A stretch of 64,000 nt of DNA from Hyphomicrobium zavarzinii ATCC 27496 (GTDB lineage: Bacteria; Pseudomonadota; Alphaproteobacteria; Rhizobiales; Hyphomicrobiaceae). This document shows positions 45,701 through 54,885 of this stretch, in pieces. The DNA is taken from positions 434,001 to 498,000 of the forward strand of contig NZ_KB911256.1 of NCBI RefSeq assembly GCF_000383415.1, read 5' to 3'. Under the pieces are notes generated by a model that saw nothing but the letters and a program-made list of their open reading frames with translations, was not told where the DNA came from and ran no database searches. A program made the position numbers and the translations under genes. How positions within the stretch are numbered: the first letter of the stretch is position 1; every line of letters begins with the position of its first letter.

Positions 45701-46303
45701 ATCGGCTTCTTCCTCTCCGGCCATCCGCTCGATCAGTACGAGAAGGCGCTCGCGAAAATGGGCGTGCACCGCTACGTGGACTTCGAGATCGCGAGCGCGC
45801 GCGGCGTCACTGCGGGCCGTCTCGCCGGCATCGTCATTTCTGCGCGCGAGCGCCGCTCGCAGAAAGGCAACAAGTTTGCCTTCGCCATGTTCTCGGACAC
45901 CAGCGGACAGTTCGAGGCCGTGATCTTCTCCGAGACGCTGGCCAATTCGCGCGGCCTCCTGGAGGCAGGAACCGCAGTCCTCCTGAACGTCGAAGGCGAG
46001 CGCGACGGCGACGCGTTGAAAATGCGCGTTCAGGATGTGAAATCGCTCGACGAGGCGGTTGAGCAGATCCCGCGATCCGTGAAAGCGATCCTCGATGGCG
46101 ACGCGCTCGCGAAAAATCCTGCCCTCATCGAGCAGGTGAAGGCTCTCCTCAGCCCAGGCAAGGCCGAGCTCAAGATCGAGCTCCAGCTCCGCGACTACGA
46201 GCGCCCCGTGCCGATTTCTCCGAGAGGGAGATACGATTTGTCGGCCAAAACCATAGGTCGCATGACGACCGTCCCGGGCGTTATCGAGGTGACGGAAACC
46301 TGA
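42755..46303 (+). CDS. dnaE: DNA polymerase III alpha subunit
   Basis: DnaE is the replicative polymerase. The 1182-residue protein has an N-terminal PHP domain ([19 protein letters not shown]), the palm with [12 protein letters not shown] and PDFDIDFC (catalytic Asp near residues 430 and 432). The segments [25 protein letters not shown] and [19 protein letters not shown] follow, then a helix-hairpin-helix region ([12 protein letters not shown]). A C-terminal OB fold ([24 protein letters not shown]) ends the protein. Length and order are those of DnaE1. The start at 42755 has AAGGA five bases upstream. It is divergent from ubiB. Confidence 0.96.
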   Translation: [1182 protein letters not shown]

Positions 46304-46361
46304 CGTAGCCGGCACCCGCGAGAGGCCGGAACAAACGCTGCGTCCCGGCGTTTGCTAGGCC

Positions 46362-47057
46362 ATGCTCGATACTGTGGGTCAAGATGCGTTGTGGGAGCGT
46401 TTCGCGGGGGATGACACTTCCACCGAGTTCGTTCGCGTGGACGGCGACCAGCACGCGGCGACGATCGTATGCCTCCCCTGGCAGATGCCGTACCGGCTTG
46501 CGAAGGCCGCCCGCATCGTGCCGAAGCCGTTTCTCGCCTGCTATGAGATGCCACGCGCCATCGTCAGCTCGGAGCCAGAATTGTGCATTCGCGCGCTCAA
46601 CGGCGTAATCGAGGACGCCACACAGGTTGCCGTGCGCGCGAAAATTCCACCTCGTGAGCTTCTGGTTGTCGGTTTGAGCATCGGAAACGCAGCCGCGACC
46701 CTGCTCGCCAACAAGTTGGGCGCCCGTCTCTGCTCCATCGCCTCGGCCGATCGCGGCGACCTAACGCTTTGGGAAAGCCCGGCCGCACGTCACGTAAAGG
46801 AGCGGGCGGAGGCCAAAGGCTACCGCTTGAGCGACTTCACACAGTCGCTCCAAGGCATGCATACCGTGGACAATCTTGCCAATCTCGCGCCCGGAAGCCG
46901 CTTCGTGGTCGGTCTCAGAGACGAGTTCCTGCCGAAGGCACGACGCGAAGGCCTCGTGCGCGCGGTGCAACGCGTTCTGCCGTCGGCCGAGGTGTCGTAT
47001 GTCGATAGAGGCCACATCGGCACCATGACGGAGGCTTTGCGGCGCGGGTTCGTCTAG
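46362..47057 (+). CDS. Alpha/beta-hydrolase-like hypothetical protein
   Basis: The 231-residue protein reads like a compact alpha/beta-hydrolase. GLSIG places a nucleophile at Ser106 (VVGLSIGNAAATLLA). An acid candidate follows at Asp187 (VVGLRDEFLP) and a His at 218 (DRGHIGTM), in the canonical Ser-Asp-His order. There is no signal peptide. I do not recognise the family, and no substrate is implied. It begins 58 bases after dnaE on the same strand. The triad assignment is by eye. Confidence 0.75.
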   Translation: MLDTVGQDALWERFAGDDTSTEFVRVDGDQHAATIVCLPWQMPYRLAKAARIVPKPFLACYEMPRAIVSSEPELCIRALNGVIEDATQVAVRAKIPPRELLVVGLSIGNAAATLLANKLGARLCSIASADRGDLTLWESPAARHVKERAEAKGYRLSDFTQSLQGMHTVDNLANLAPGSRFVVGLRDEFLPKARREGLVRAVQRVLPSAEVSYVDRGHIGTMTEALRRGFV

Positions 47058-47221
47058 AGCGCGCAAAAACGCATTGCGCCTTTCCCGCACCCGTGTGTGA
47101 CTTGCCGTCGACAGCGTGTGCCAAATGCACGCCGTATCTCTGCTGAAATATCACACGTCTCTTATTTTCCTGGGTGAATCGTGGTGCACTGAGGACCTAG
47201 ACTACTCTGCGGGGAGTGTAG

Positions 47222-47878
47222 ATGTTTCCGATTGGTGACGACAACAGCGCCCGGCGCTCCGTTCCCGTGGTCACCTACGCGCTGATCGCCATAAACATTC
47301 TGGTCTTCCTGCTGGAGCTGCAGGAAGGCGAAGGCTTCATTCGCAAGTGGGCCTTCATCCCCGCGCGCTTCTCGGGTGACCCGGCCAGCGATGCGGCAAC
47401 GCTCTTCTCAGCCATGTTCATGCACGGCGGCTGGCTGCATCTCGGCGGCAACATGCTCTACCTCTGGATCTTCGGCGACAATGTCGAGGATCGCTTCGGA
47501 TCCGTGCGCTATCTGCTGTTTTACATTGCGGCAGGCCTCGCGGCTTCGTTCGCGCAGTACGCCGTCAATCCCGCATCCTCGATCCCGAACGTCGGCGCCT
47601 CCGGCGCGATCGCAGGCGTGCTCGGCGCTTACATCCTGATGTTCCCGAAGGCGCGCGTGGATGTGCTGCTCGGCCGCCAAGTCGTCGCGATGCCCGCCTT
47701 CATCGTATTGGGTTTCTGGATCGTCCTGCAGCTCGTGAGTGGCGTGGGCTCCATCGCCGACACCGCCCAGACCGAGACTGGCGGCGTCGCTTACATGGCC
47801 CATGTCGGCGGCTTCGTTGCGGGGCTGGTGCTTGGCGTTCTCTTCGGCGGACTGCGCCGCCCGGATCGAATTGCGTGA
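47222..47878 (+). CDS. Rhomboid family intramembrane serine protease
   Basis: Rhomboids cut membrane proteins within the bilayer. The 218-residue protein has six hydrophobic helices. The conserved FMHGGWLHLGGNMLYLWIFG holds His68, His73 and Asn77, the catalytic Ser127 is in GASGAIAGVLGAY, and the partner His194 is in MAHVGGFVAG. Both active residues are present, so it is probably active. GGGGAG precedes the ATG at 47222. The substrate is not readable. It is a single-gene unit. Confidence 0.92.
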   Translation: MFPIGDDNSARRSVPVVTYALIAINILVFLLELQEGEGFIRKWAFIPARFSGDPASDAATLFSAMFMHGGWLHLGGNMLYLWIFGDNVEDRFGSVRYLLFYIAAGLAASFAQYAVNPASSIPNVGASGAIAGVLGAYILMFPKARVDVLLGRQVVAMPAFIVLGFWIVLQLVSGVGSIADTAQTETGGVAYMAHVGGFVAGLVLGVLFGGLRRPDRIA

Positions 47879-47908
47879 CGTAGCGCCGTGTCGCATCGCG
47901 TGCTGTGC

Positions 47909-47927
47909 TGCAGCATATTATGCTGCA
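47909..47927. promoter_or_regulatory. TGC-rich palindrome upstream of 48116
   Basis: TGCAGCAT and ATGCTGCA form a perfect 8-bp inverted repeat around ATT, followed by ATGCAATAA. The CTGC/GCAG make-up resembles sites described for PhaR-type regulators of polyhydroxybutyrate genes. Binding is not shown. Confidence 0.4.
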
Positions 47928-48115
47928 ATGCAATAAAGTTACGGAAGGCCCGCATTTGCCGAAAATCTGCGCGTATTGAAAATACATCCTTGTGACGTTG
48001 CAAAGTTTCACTTAGCCTATCGGGAAAAATAAGAAACGGCCTGCAAAGGGACGGACACGTCGAGGAAGGGCACGCGGCCAACGCCGTGATCCGTCTCGAA
48101 CCCTTGGAGGTCCAA

Positions 48116-48523
48116 ATGCCTGGTGGCTTCGTTAACGGTCCTTTTTCCCTGAAAAAGTCGGCTCTTCTCGCTGCGCTCGGCGTGGCGTGCCTTGCGCAGG
48201 GTGCTTCGGCTGGCGGTGAGCAGGCCGAGCGAGTTCGTGGTTATTTCTGTGACGCCAAGGCCGATCAGATCGCCTTCCTCAATTTCAAAGCGCGGGGCGA
48301 GACGGAGATCATCGCTGCGAATGAAGTCAACAAGGGCGTGGCAAAGCAGTCCTGCGCGCCGTACCTCCCGGTTCTCGCAATTCCAGGCAAGGAGCAGACC
48401 GTCATGAAGGACGGTCTCGTTTACAAGCTGCAGAGCTTCACCTTCCTTCCGGAGAAGGTCGAGCGGTGGAGCGGCACGGTGCTCGGCTCCTTGCAGTTGA
48501 CCGCCAAGGATCAGGACATCTGA
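48116..48523 (+). CDS. Exported hypothetical protein
   Basis: The 135-residue product has an N-terminal signal peptide (SLKKSALLAALGVACLAQGASA, about residues 11-32). A mostly beta domain follows with two Cys (GYFCDAKAD and KQSCAPYLP). No family is recognised. GGAGG at 48106-48110 gives a strong ribosome site. The 237-base upstream gap contains the TGC palindrome. A clear bidirectional terminator lies after the stop and before the convergent L,D-transpeptidase. Confidence 0.75.
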   Translation: MPGGFVNGPFSLKKSALLAALGVACLAQGASAGGEQAERVRGYFCDAKADQIAFLNFKARGETEIIAANEVNKGVAKQSCAPYLPVLAIPGKEQTVMKDGLVYKLQSFTFLPEKVERWSGTVLGSLQLTAKDQDI

Positions 48524-48547
48524 AGCCGGCCGCCGCCGGTGCAATTG

Positions 48548-48582
48548 AAAAGACCCCCGTCAGAGCTCTGACAGGGGTCTTT
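48548..48582. terminator. Bidirectional terminator
   Basis: AAAGACCCC (48548-48556) pairs with GGGGTCTTT (48574-48582), enclosing the palindrome GTCAGAGCTCTGAC. It serves the exported-protein gene on the forward strand and the L,D-transpeptidase on the reverse. Confidence 0.85.
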
Positions 48583-48613
48583 GTTGTCGATCTGGGTCTG
48601 GCGTTTGGAGCGA

Positions 48614-50419
48614 CTACCAGACGGTAGACTTGGCGCCGCCGACCTTGCGCTTCTTCGCCGGCGATGACGAATACGACGAGCAGAAGAAGAAGCATCCGCC
48701 GCTCGATTCCTCGACCACCTCGGGCTTGGGCCGCGGAGTGGGCTTCGAGATCTTCGCAACCACCTCCGGCATCTGCACCACGAAGTCCGTGCCGGCATAG
48801 CGCGTCTCGCTGCGGGCCATGTCGTAGCTCGAGACGATCAGCGTGGAGCCGGGCTTCATCACTTCCGCGATGAAGTCGGATGCCTCCTTCGGCAGCTTGA
48901 TCCGGTCGAGCGTGCGTGCAGCCTTTGCCGTGTCGGTCTGCTGCGGCTGCGGGATCTGCTCCGCCTTGCGGGTCTTCTTGCGCGAGCCGAGGTCGTCGTC
49001 GAGGCTGCTGAGGCGCGTCGAGTACTCGTTCACCTCCGTTGCCGTCCAGGTGAGCGCTGTCTTGCTCTCATCCTTCCAGCCCGTCGCGGTGAACACGAAC
49101 GTGTCGAGCGGCACGTCCGGGTTATCAATCGTGGCCTGCAGCTCGAGCACCCGCTCGAAGCCCTGGCGGATGTGGATCATGCCGGTCTTGGAGCTGATGA
49201 ACATGGAAACCGGCAACTCGCGGTTAGCCTCCTGGCGATCGAAGGTCGCCACCGCCGATTTCGCGGACGTCTCGGCGACTGCGGCTTCCTTGATCTCAGC
49301 CTTCGCGGCCTTCAGGTTCTCCTGAGCCGTCGCGATCGCCTTCTCGGCGGCCTTCGCAGCCTCGTCCGCGCTCTTGGCGGCTTCGGCGGTGCTCTGGGCT
49401 TCAGCCGTGAGCGGGGCGATGCGCTCGCGCGCTGCGGCTTCCTGAGCACGAAGCTCCTGCAGCTTGTCGGCGCGGATCTTCGCTTCGTCCTTCGGAATGC
49501 GCGAGAGGATGGATTTGAGCTTACGCTCCTGCGAGTCGAGTGCGGTTTTGGCCTTGTAAGCGGCGCGCGCGGCGCTGCTCGCCGTCGCGCGGGCCTGCTT
49601 CGCGCCTGTCCGTGCGTCGGCCAGCGCCTGGCTGGCGGATTTCTCACCGGCCGTGGCCGCAGTCCGGCGCTCGCCGGCCTTCGTCACGGCATCGACGAGA
49701 CCCTGGCGCGCAGCGCGGCGGGCTTCGGCAGCACCTTCCAGTGTGCGGCCAGCAGGCTCGGTCGCGGCATGGGCCGAGCTGACGCCCAGCAGCGTTTCCG
49801 CAACGTCCACACCCATCTTCACCGCCTTCTCGCCGGTGGTCTCGGCCTTGTCGCCGATCGGCTTTTCAGCCCCGACCGACGGCAGCGCCGTGAACAGGAA
49901 CGGATGCTCGAACTGCACCGGAGACTGCACATCCGGCGCGATCACGACGCGCTGGTTGAGGTCGGTGAGGTTGAAGAACTTGCGGGCGAAGTCGAACGGC
50001 AGGCGCACGCAGCCGCCCGAGGCCGCATAGCCCGGAATGACGCCGCCGTGAAGCGCGATGCCCGTCATCGTCAGGCGCTGCATGTGGGGCATCTTGGCGT
50101 CGAGATAGATGTTCGACGTGTGATCGACCTTCTTCTCGAGAATGCTGTAGATGCCGACCGGCGTCTCGTGGCCCGGCCGCCCGGTCGAGACGCGCGTCTG
50201 AACGACGAAGCCGCTTTTGTCGTACACGAACATCCGCTGCTGGTTGAGCGAGACGAGCATGAGCAGCGGACCGTCGGCCTGGAGCGGCTTGGCCTGCTCG
50301 ACAGGTGCGCGGGTGGACTGCCTCGCTCTGCGCTCTGAGGTCTGGGCCTCTGCGGGCACCACTGCGACCTGGGTGAACAAAGCCAGCGCGACAGAGGCGC
50401 AGGCAATCTTGGAAAACAT
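48614..50419 (-). CDS. L,D-transpeptidase with long coiled-coil region
   Basis: YkuD-type enzymes cross-link peptidoglycan stem peptides (3-3 links) or attach lipoproteins. The 601-residue protein has a signal peptide (residues 1-25). A YkuD domain covers about residues 50-165 with the catalytic ALHGG (His124) and ASGGCVRLP (Cys137). From about 225 to 400 it is almost entirely Ala/Glu/Lys/Arg with a strong coiled-coil character (AEAQSTAEAAKSADEAAKAAEKAI). A C-terminal domain follows (TATGWKDESKTALTWT), ending in a Cys/Ser-rich tail (GGCFFFCSSYSSS). The ATG at 50419 fits the signal peptide. The periplasmic coiled coil is unusual for YkuD enzymes and could reach the wall or envelope. Confidence 0.88.
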   Translation of the reverse strand: MFSKIACASVALALFTQVAVVPAEAQTSERRARQSTRAPVEQAKPLQADGPLLMLVSLNQQRMFVYDKSGFVVQTRVSTGRPGHETPVGIYSILEKKVDHTSNIYLDAKMPHMQRLTMTGIALHGGVIPGYAASGGCVRLPFDFARKFFNLTDLNQRVVIAPDVQSPVQFEHPFLFTALPSVGAEKPIGDKAETTGEKAVKMGVDVAETLLGVSSAHAATEPAGRTLEGAAEARRAARQGLVDAVTKAGERRTAATAGEKSASQALADARTGAKQARATASSAARAAYKAKTALDSQERKLKSILSRIPKDEAKIRADKLQELRAQEAAARERIAPLTAEAQSTAEAAKSADEAAKAAEKAIATAQENLKAAKAEIKEAAVAETSAKSAVATFDRQEANRELPVSMFISSKTGMIHIRQGFERVLELQATIDNPDVPLDTFVFTATGWKDESKTALTWTATEVNEYSTRLSSLDDDLGSRKKTRKAEQIPQPQQTDTAKAARTLDRIKLPKEASDFIAEVMKPGSTLIVSSYDMARSETRYAGTDFVVQMPEVVAKISKPTPRPKPEVVEESSGGCFFFCSSYSSSPAKKRKVGGAKSTVW

Positions 50420-50726
50420 GAAATTCGCCCGAGTGCGATGGGACGAGAAATAAAGCACCGTGTACCCCCTGAAGGCCCTTGAAAAACCGTGGCTGGGCAA
50501 CCCTAAGTGCCCCATGCAACGGTTAATTTGTGGATCATGACGATTTAGACTTCAATAGGTTACCCCGCATCGGTTATCGAATTATCTCCACTTGTTCCGA
50601 AATTTGCGCGTGGGCGGTCTCGAACCTCCACAATGGGCGCACATCATGGACTGAACGCGGCAGACTGGGCCGCGTTTCGCAGAAAAACCGAAAACCGTTC
50701 GACGAAATTACCGGAGGTAGCCGCGC
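50420..50726. other. Gap between the L,D-transpeptidase gene and obg
   Basis: The 307 bases hold the leader of the transpeptidase gene and the 3' flank of obg. AACGCGGC (50654-50661) and GCCGCGTT (50669-50676) can form an 8-bp stem that may end obg transcription, but no U-tract is visible. No gene is seen. Confidence 0.45.
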
Positions 50727-52327
<1,601 letters not shown>

Positions 52328-52435
52328 GGATGGTCGACGGAGTAATTGGCCTTCGTCGCGAAATTGGTGGCGGAAGCTGAGAAAATCGAGTGCCCTCGAC
52401 GCGGAGTGTACCGGACCCTGCGGGTCGCTAGAACG

Positions 52436-52463
52436 AAAAAGGGGGGATGGTGCCCATCCCCCC
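52436..52463 (-). terminator. Terminator of rplU-rpmA
   Basis: GGGGGGATGG (52441-52450) and CCATCCCCCC (52454-52463) form a perfect 10-bp stem, followed on the reverse strand by TTTTT. It closes the L21-L27 operon before the acetyltransferase-obg pair. Confidence 0.88.
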
Positions 52464-52488
52464 TCGGCTGTTGGTTAAGCGCGGGCCG

Positions 52489-52761
52489 TTACTCGGCCGC
52501 TGCCAGCTTCTCGGGAAGCACGGAGATGTAGACGCGGCCGTTCTTCTTGGTGTCGAACTGCACCGTGCCTTCCTCGACGGCGAAGATGGTGTGGTCCGTG
52601 CCGATGCCGACGCCCGTGCCCGGATGCCACTGCGTGCCGCGCTGGCGGCAGAGGATGTTGCCGGGAATGACGTGCTCGCCACCGTACTTCTTGATGCCGA
52701 GACGCTTCGAATGTGAGTCGCGGCCGTTCTTGGTTGAGCCGCCAGCTTTCTTTTGTGCCAT
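52489..52761 (-). CDS. rpmA: 50S ribosomal protein L27
   Basis: L27 lines the peptidyl-transferase centre. The 90-residue protein has the typical [22 protein letters not shown] start, with the flexible N-terminus already mature and no cleavable extension. The segments [14 protein letters not shown] and [10 protein letters not shown] follow. GAGGAAC precedes the ATG at 52761. It follows rplU by 51 bases in the same operon. Confidence 0.98.
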   Translation of the reverse strand: MAQKKAGGSTKNGRDSHSKRLGIKKYGGEHVIPGNILCRQRGTQWHPGTGVGIGTDHTIFAVEEGTVQFDTKKNGRVYISVLPEKLAAAE

Positions 52762-52812
52762 AGCGAGAGTTCCTCGATTGGGAGCAGCGTATGCCGCGCT
52801 CCGTGATGCTGC

Positions 52813-53124
52813 TTAGCCAGTGATGCCCGTGATGCGCACGGTGGTGAGGTCCTGCCGGTGACCGCGCTTGCGGCGCGAGTTCTTGCGGCGGCGCTTCTTG
52901 AAGGCGATGAGCTTCGGGCCGCGCGTCTGCTCGACGAGCTCCGCGGTGACCTTGGCACCCGACGGCAGAGACTTGCCGACCTTGACGTCAGCCCCGCTGC
53001 CGACCAGCAGCACATCCGTGAATTCGATTTTGCTTCCGGCGTCTCCGTCGAGCTTCTCGATCGTGAGAACGTCGTCTTTGGCGACGCGATACTGCTTGCC
53101 GCCCGTCTTGATGACAGCGTACAT
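52813..53124 (-). CDS. rplU: 50S ribosomal protein L21
   Basis: L21 binds 23S rRNA in early 50S assembly. The 103-residue protein begins MYAVIKTGGKQYRV and carries VTAELVEQTRGPKLIAFKKRRRKNSRRKRGHRQ near its basic C-terminus. AGAGAGGC lies just before the ATG at 53124; an upstream in-frame start adds only non-conserved residues. It is first in the rplU-rpmA operon, with a candidate promoter about 160 bases upstream and a 19-base palindrome in the leader. Confidence 0.98.
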   Translation of the reverse strand: MYAVIKTGGKQYRVAKDDVLTIEKLDGDAGSKIEFTDVLLVGSGADVKVGKSLPSGAKVTAELVEQTRGPKLIAFKKRRRKNSRRKRGHRQDLTTVRITGITG

Positions 53125-53205
53125 GATTTGCCTCTCTTCGCGCTTTAAGCGCATTGGGTCTCGTCCGCGCCCTGTGGCGGTGCAATTACCTGCACACTTT
53201 CAAGG

Positions 53206-53224
53206 GGTTGCAAAATTTGCAACC
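53206..53224. promoter_or_regulatory. Palindrome in the rplU leader
   Basis: GGTTGCAAAATTTGCAACC is a perfect palindrome with a one-base centre. It lies between the rplU start and its candidate promoter. The core TTGCAAAATTTGC recurs upstream of prmB at 57290-57302. It could be an operator or an RNA element. Confidence 0.55.
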
Positions 53225-53281
53225 TGAGCCTCGGGCAGCGCTCTTGACGCCGCAAGCCCAAAAGCCTGCCGCGCTGGCGCT

Positions 53282-53310
53282 CTTATGATGGAAAGCCCGT
53301 TCAAAGTCAA
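53282..53310 (-). promoter_or_regulatory. Candidate rplU promoter
   Basis: On the reverse strand TTGACT (53310-53305) and CATAAG (53287-53282) are 17 bases apart, a good sigma-70 spacing. It would give a leader of about 150 bases before rplU. Confidence 0.5.
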
Positions 53311-53438
53311 TCTGTTGGGGAAGATGCGCCCTACAACCTGCCGGTGTCGAGCTTTGGCGCCTCGGAACCCCGACCGGCTGCCGAGCGTTCGTCCGGCTGA
53401 GGAATGAACCCAAAATCGAGACAAGACGAGCACCCCCG

Positions 53439-53657
53439 ATGGCAGACCCCACAGTGTCGAATTCTTCTCCCCCGCTTCGGCGCGTGCGCGAAGGTGCGAT
53501 GATTGCCGGCGTTTGCGGCGGTCTCGCGCGCTGGCTTGGCTGGGACCCGACGATCACGCGTCTCGTCTACATCGTGGCGACCGTCGCCTCGATCGGCTTT
53601 CCGGGAATCCTGACCTATCTCCTGCTTTGGCTCATCATGCCGCGCGACGGAGCATGA
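53439..53657 (+). CDS. PspC-domain protein
   Basis: The 72-residue protein is a single PspC domain: VREGAMIAGVCGGLARWLGWDPTITRLVYIV and a hydrophobic helix FPGILTYLLLWLIMP ending in RDGA. PspC is the membrane part of the phage-shock envelope-stress system, but small stand-alone PspC proteins are common and their role is unclear. The ATG at 53439 has a weak ribosome site. It is divergent from rplU. No pspA or pspB is nearby. Confidence 0.88.
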   Translation: MADPTVSNSSPPLRRVREGAMIAGVCGGLARWLGWDPTITRLVYIVATVASIGFPGILTYLLLWLIMPRDGA

Positions 53658-53774
53658 GCCGCAGCCTGCCTTCTCCGTGCACCGCAACAATCCTGTCTTG
53701 ACGGCCGCTGTTTAAAGCCTACCTCTAGCGCTCGCCCTGCAACACCAGGACATGCGGCCGGAGGCCGCCGTTCC

Positions 53775-54779
53775 ATGCTTTCCTCCGCCACAGCGCACAG
53801 CACGCTCGAGCCGATCCCGGTGCTCGAAACCGGCCCTTCGTTCGCGATGGAAACGCTGGTCGCGCACGAGACGCGGGCACATGCGCTCCTCGATCTCGCA
53901 ACGGGACCGCTTCCGTCTGCCGCCCTTCGCCAGCTCGACAAGGTCTCCCGGCGCTGGCTTGCCAAATGGGAAAACGTCCACCTGGCGGAGATCGACGCCA
54001 TCGCCGCGCGTCTCGCGCGACCCGGCGCCTACTTTCTTTCCGTGAACTACGAATGGGCCTGCACCTGCCGCGTCGCGCCGGATTCGCGCCGCAAGAGCGC
54101 CCGCCTCGTGCGCGTGCTCGATTGGCGCACGCCAGGTCTTGGCCGCCACGTTTTGGCTGCGCACGTGCAGGGTGAGAAGGGGCCGTTCGTGACTCTCACC
54201 TGGCCCGGCTACACCGGCGTGCTGACCGGCATGGCGCCTGGCCGCTTCTCGGCCGCGCTCAATCAGGCGCCGATGCGCAAGGCGATCGGCTTCTATGTGC
54301 TCGACTGGGCAGTGAGCCGCAGGCGGGTCTGGACGATGCCCCATCCCACGCCCGCGCACCTCCTGCGTTCGGTGTTCGAAACGGCGGCCGATTTCTCCGA
54401 AGCCCGGGTGCGGTTGACGACAGAGCCCATCTCGACCCCGGCGATCTTTTCACTCGCCGGCACGCGAGCGAGCGAAACCGTCGTCATCGAGCGCACGGAG
54501 ACAGACGCCCGCGTTCACGTCGGGCCGAACGTGGCGGCCAATCACTGGGAGGCTCCCGGCTGGCGAGGCCGCTCCCGTGGCGCGCAGAGTGGCGAGCGTG
54601 CATCCATGATGCACTGCATCATGCCGGAGGTGGTTCCCGATTTTTCCTGGCTGAAACCACCGATCCTTAACCCAACCACACGTGTTGTGATGGTGTCGGA
54701 CGCGGCAGAGGGCAGACTGGTGGCACAAGGCTTCGAGGATATGCGCCCCGCCACGGCCGTGCTCGAGCTGTCCTTGTGA
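53775..54779 (+). CDS. Acid-ceramidase/NAAA-like Ntn-hydrolase
   Basis: The 334-residue protein has the signature of the acid-ceramidase/N-acylethanolamine-hydrolase group. A candidate nucleophile is in NYEWACTCRV (Cys96, with Cys98 nearby). It is followed by LVRVLDW with Arg113 and Asp116 at about the spacing of the family R-x2-D, then WPGYTGVLTGMAPGRFSAALNQ, which closely recalls the segment after the active site in these enzymes. There is no signal peptide, in contrast to lysosomal relatives. In the family the chain is cut before the Cys; here about 95 residues precede it. It would hydrolyse an amide such as a ceramide or N-acyl amine, which is inferred. It stands between the PspC and 2TM genes. 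Confidence 0.75.
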   Translation: MLSSATAHSTLEPIPVLETGPSFAMETLVAHETRAHALLDLATGPLPSAALRQLDKVSRRWLAKWENVHLAEIDAIAARLARPGAYFLSVNYEWACTCRVAPDSRRKSARLVRVLDWRTPGLGRHVLAAHVQGEKGPFVTLTWPGYTGVLTGMAPGRFSAALNQAPMRKAIGFYVLDWAVSRRRVWTMPHPTPAHLLRSVFETAADFSEARVRLTTEPISTPAIFSLAGTRASETVVIERTETDARVHVGPNVAANHWEAPGWRGRSRGAQSGERASMMHCIMPEVVPDFSWLKPPILNPTTRVVMVSDAAEGRLVAQGFEDMRPATAVLELSL

Positions 54780-54885
54780 CGGCAGCACAGAACCGCAAAG
54801 TGTTCCGTAGGAAACATGTCACTCCGCGCCGTTCGGTGTAGAGTGGCCGGAATTTTAGGTTGGATCAGGAACCGGGAGGTTCGCC

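Larger units (their letters stand above)
53125..53438. other. Divergent region between rplU and the PspC gene
   Basis: The 314 bases hold the rplU leader with its palindrome (53206-53224), the candidate rplU promoter (53282-53310) and the upstream part of the PspC-domain gene. No gene is seen. Confidence 0.6.

Noticed and set aside
43268-46315. A 1015-residue open frame antisense to dnaE
   Set aside because: It mirrors the GC-rich dnaE codons, has no recognisable domain, and the sense strand encodes an intact polymerase.
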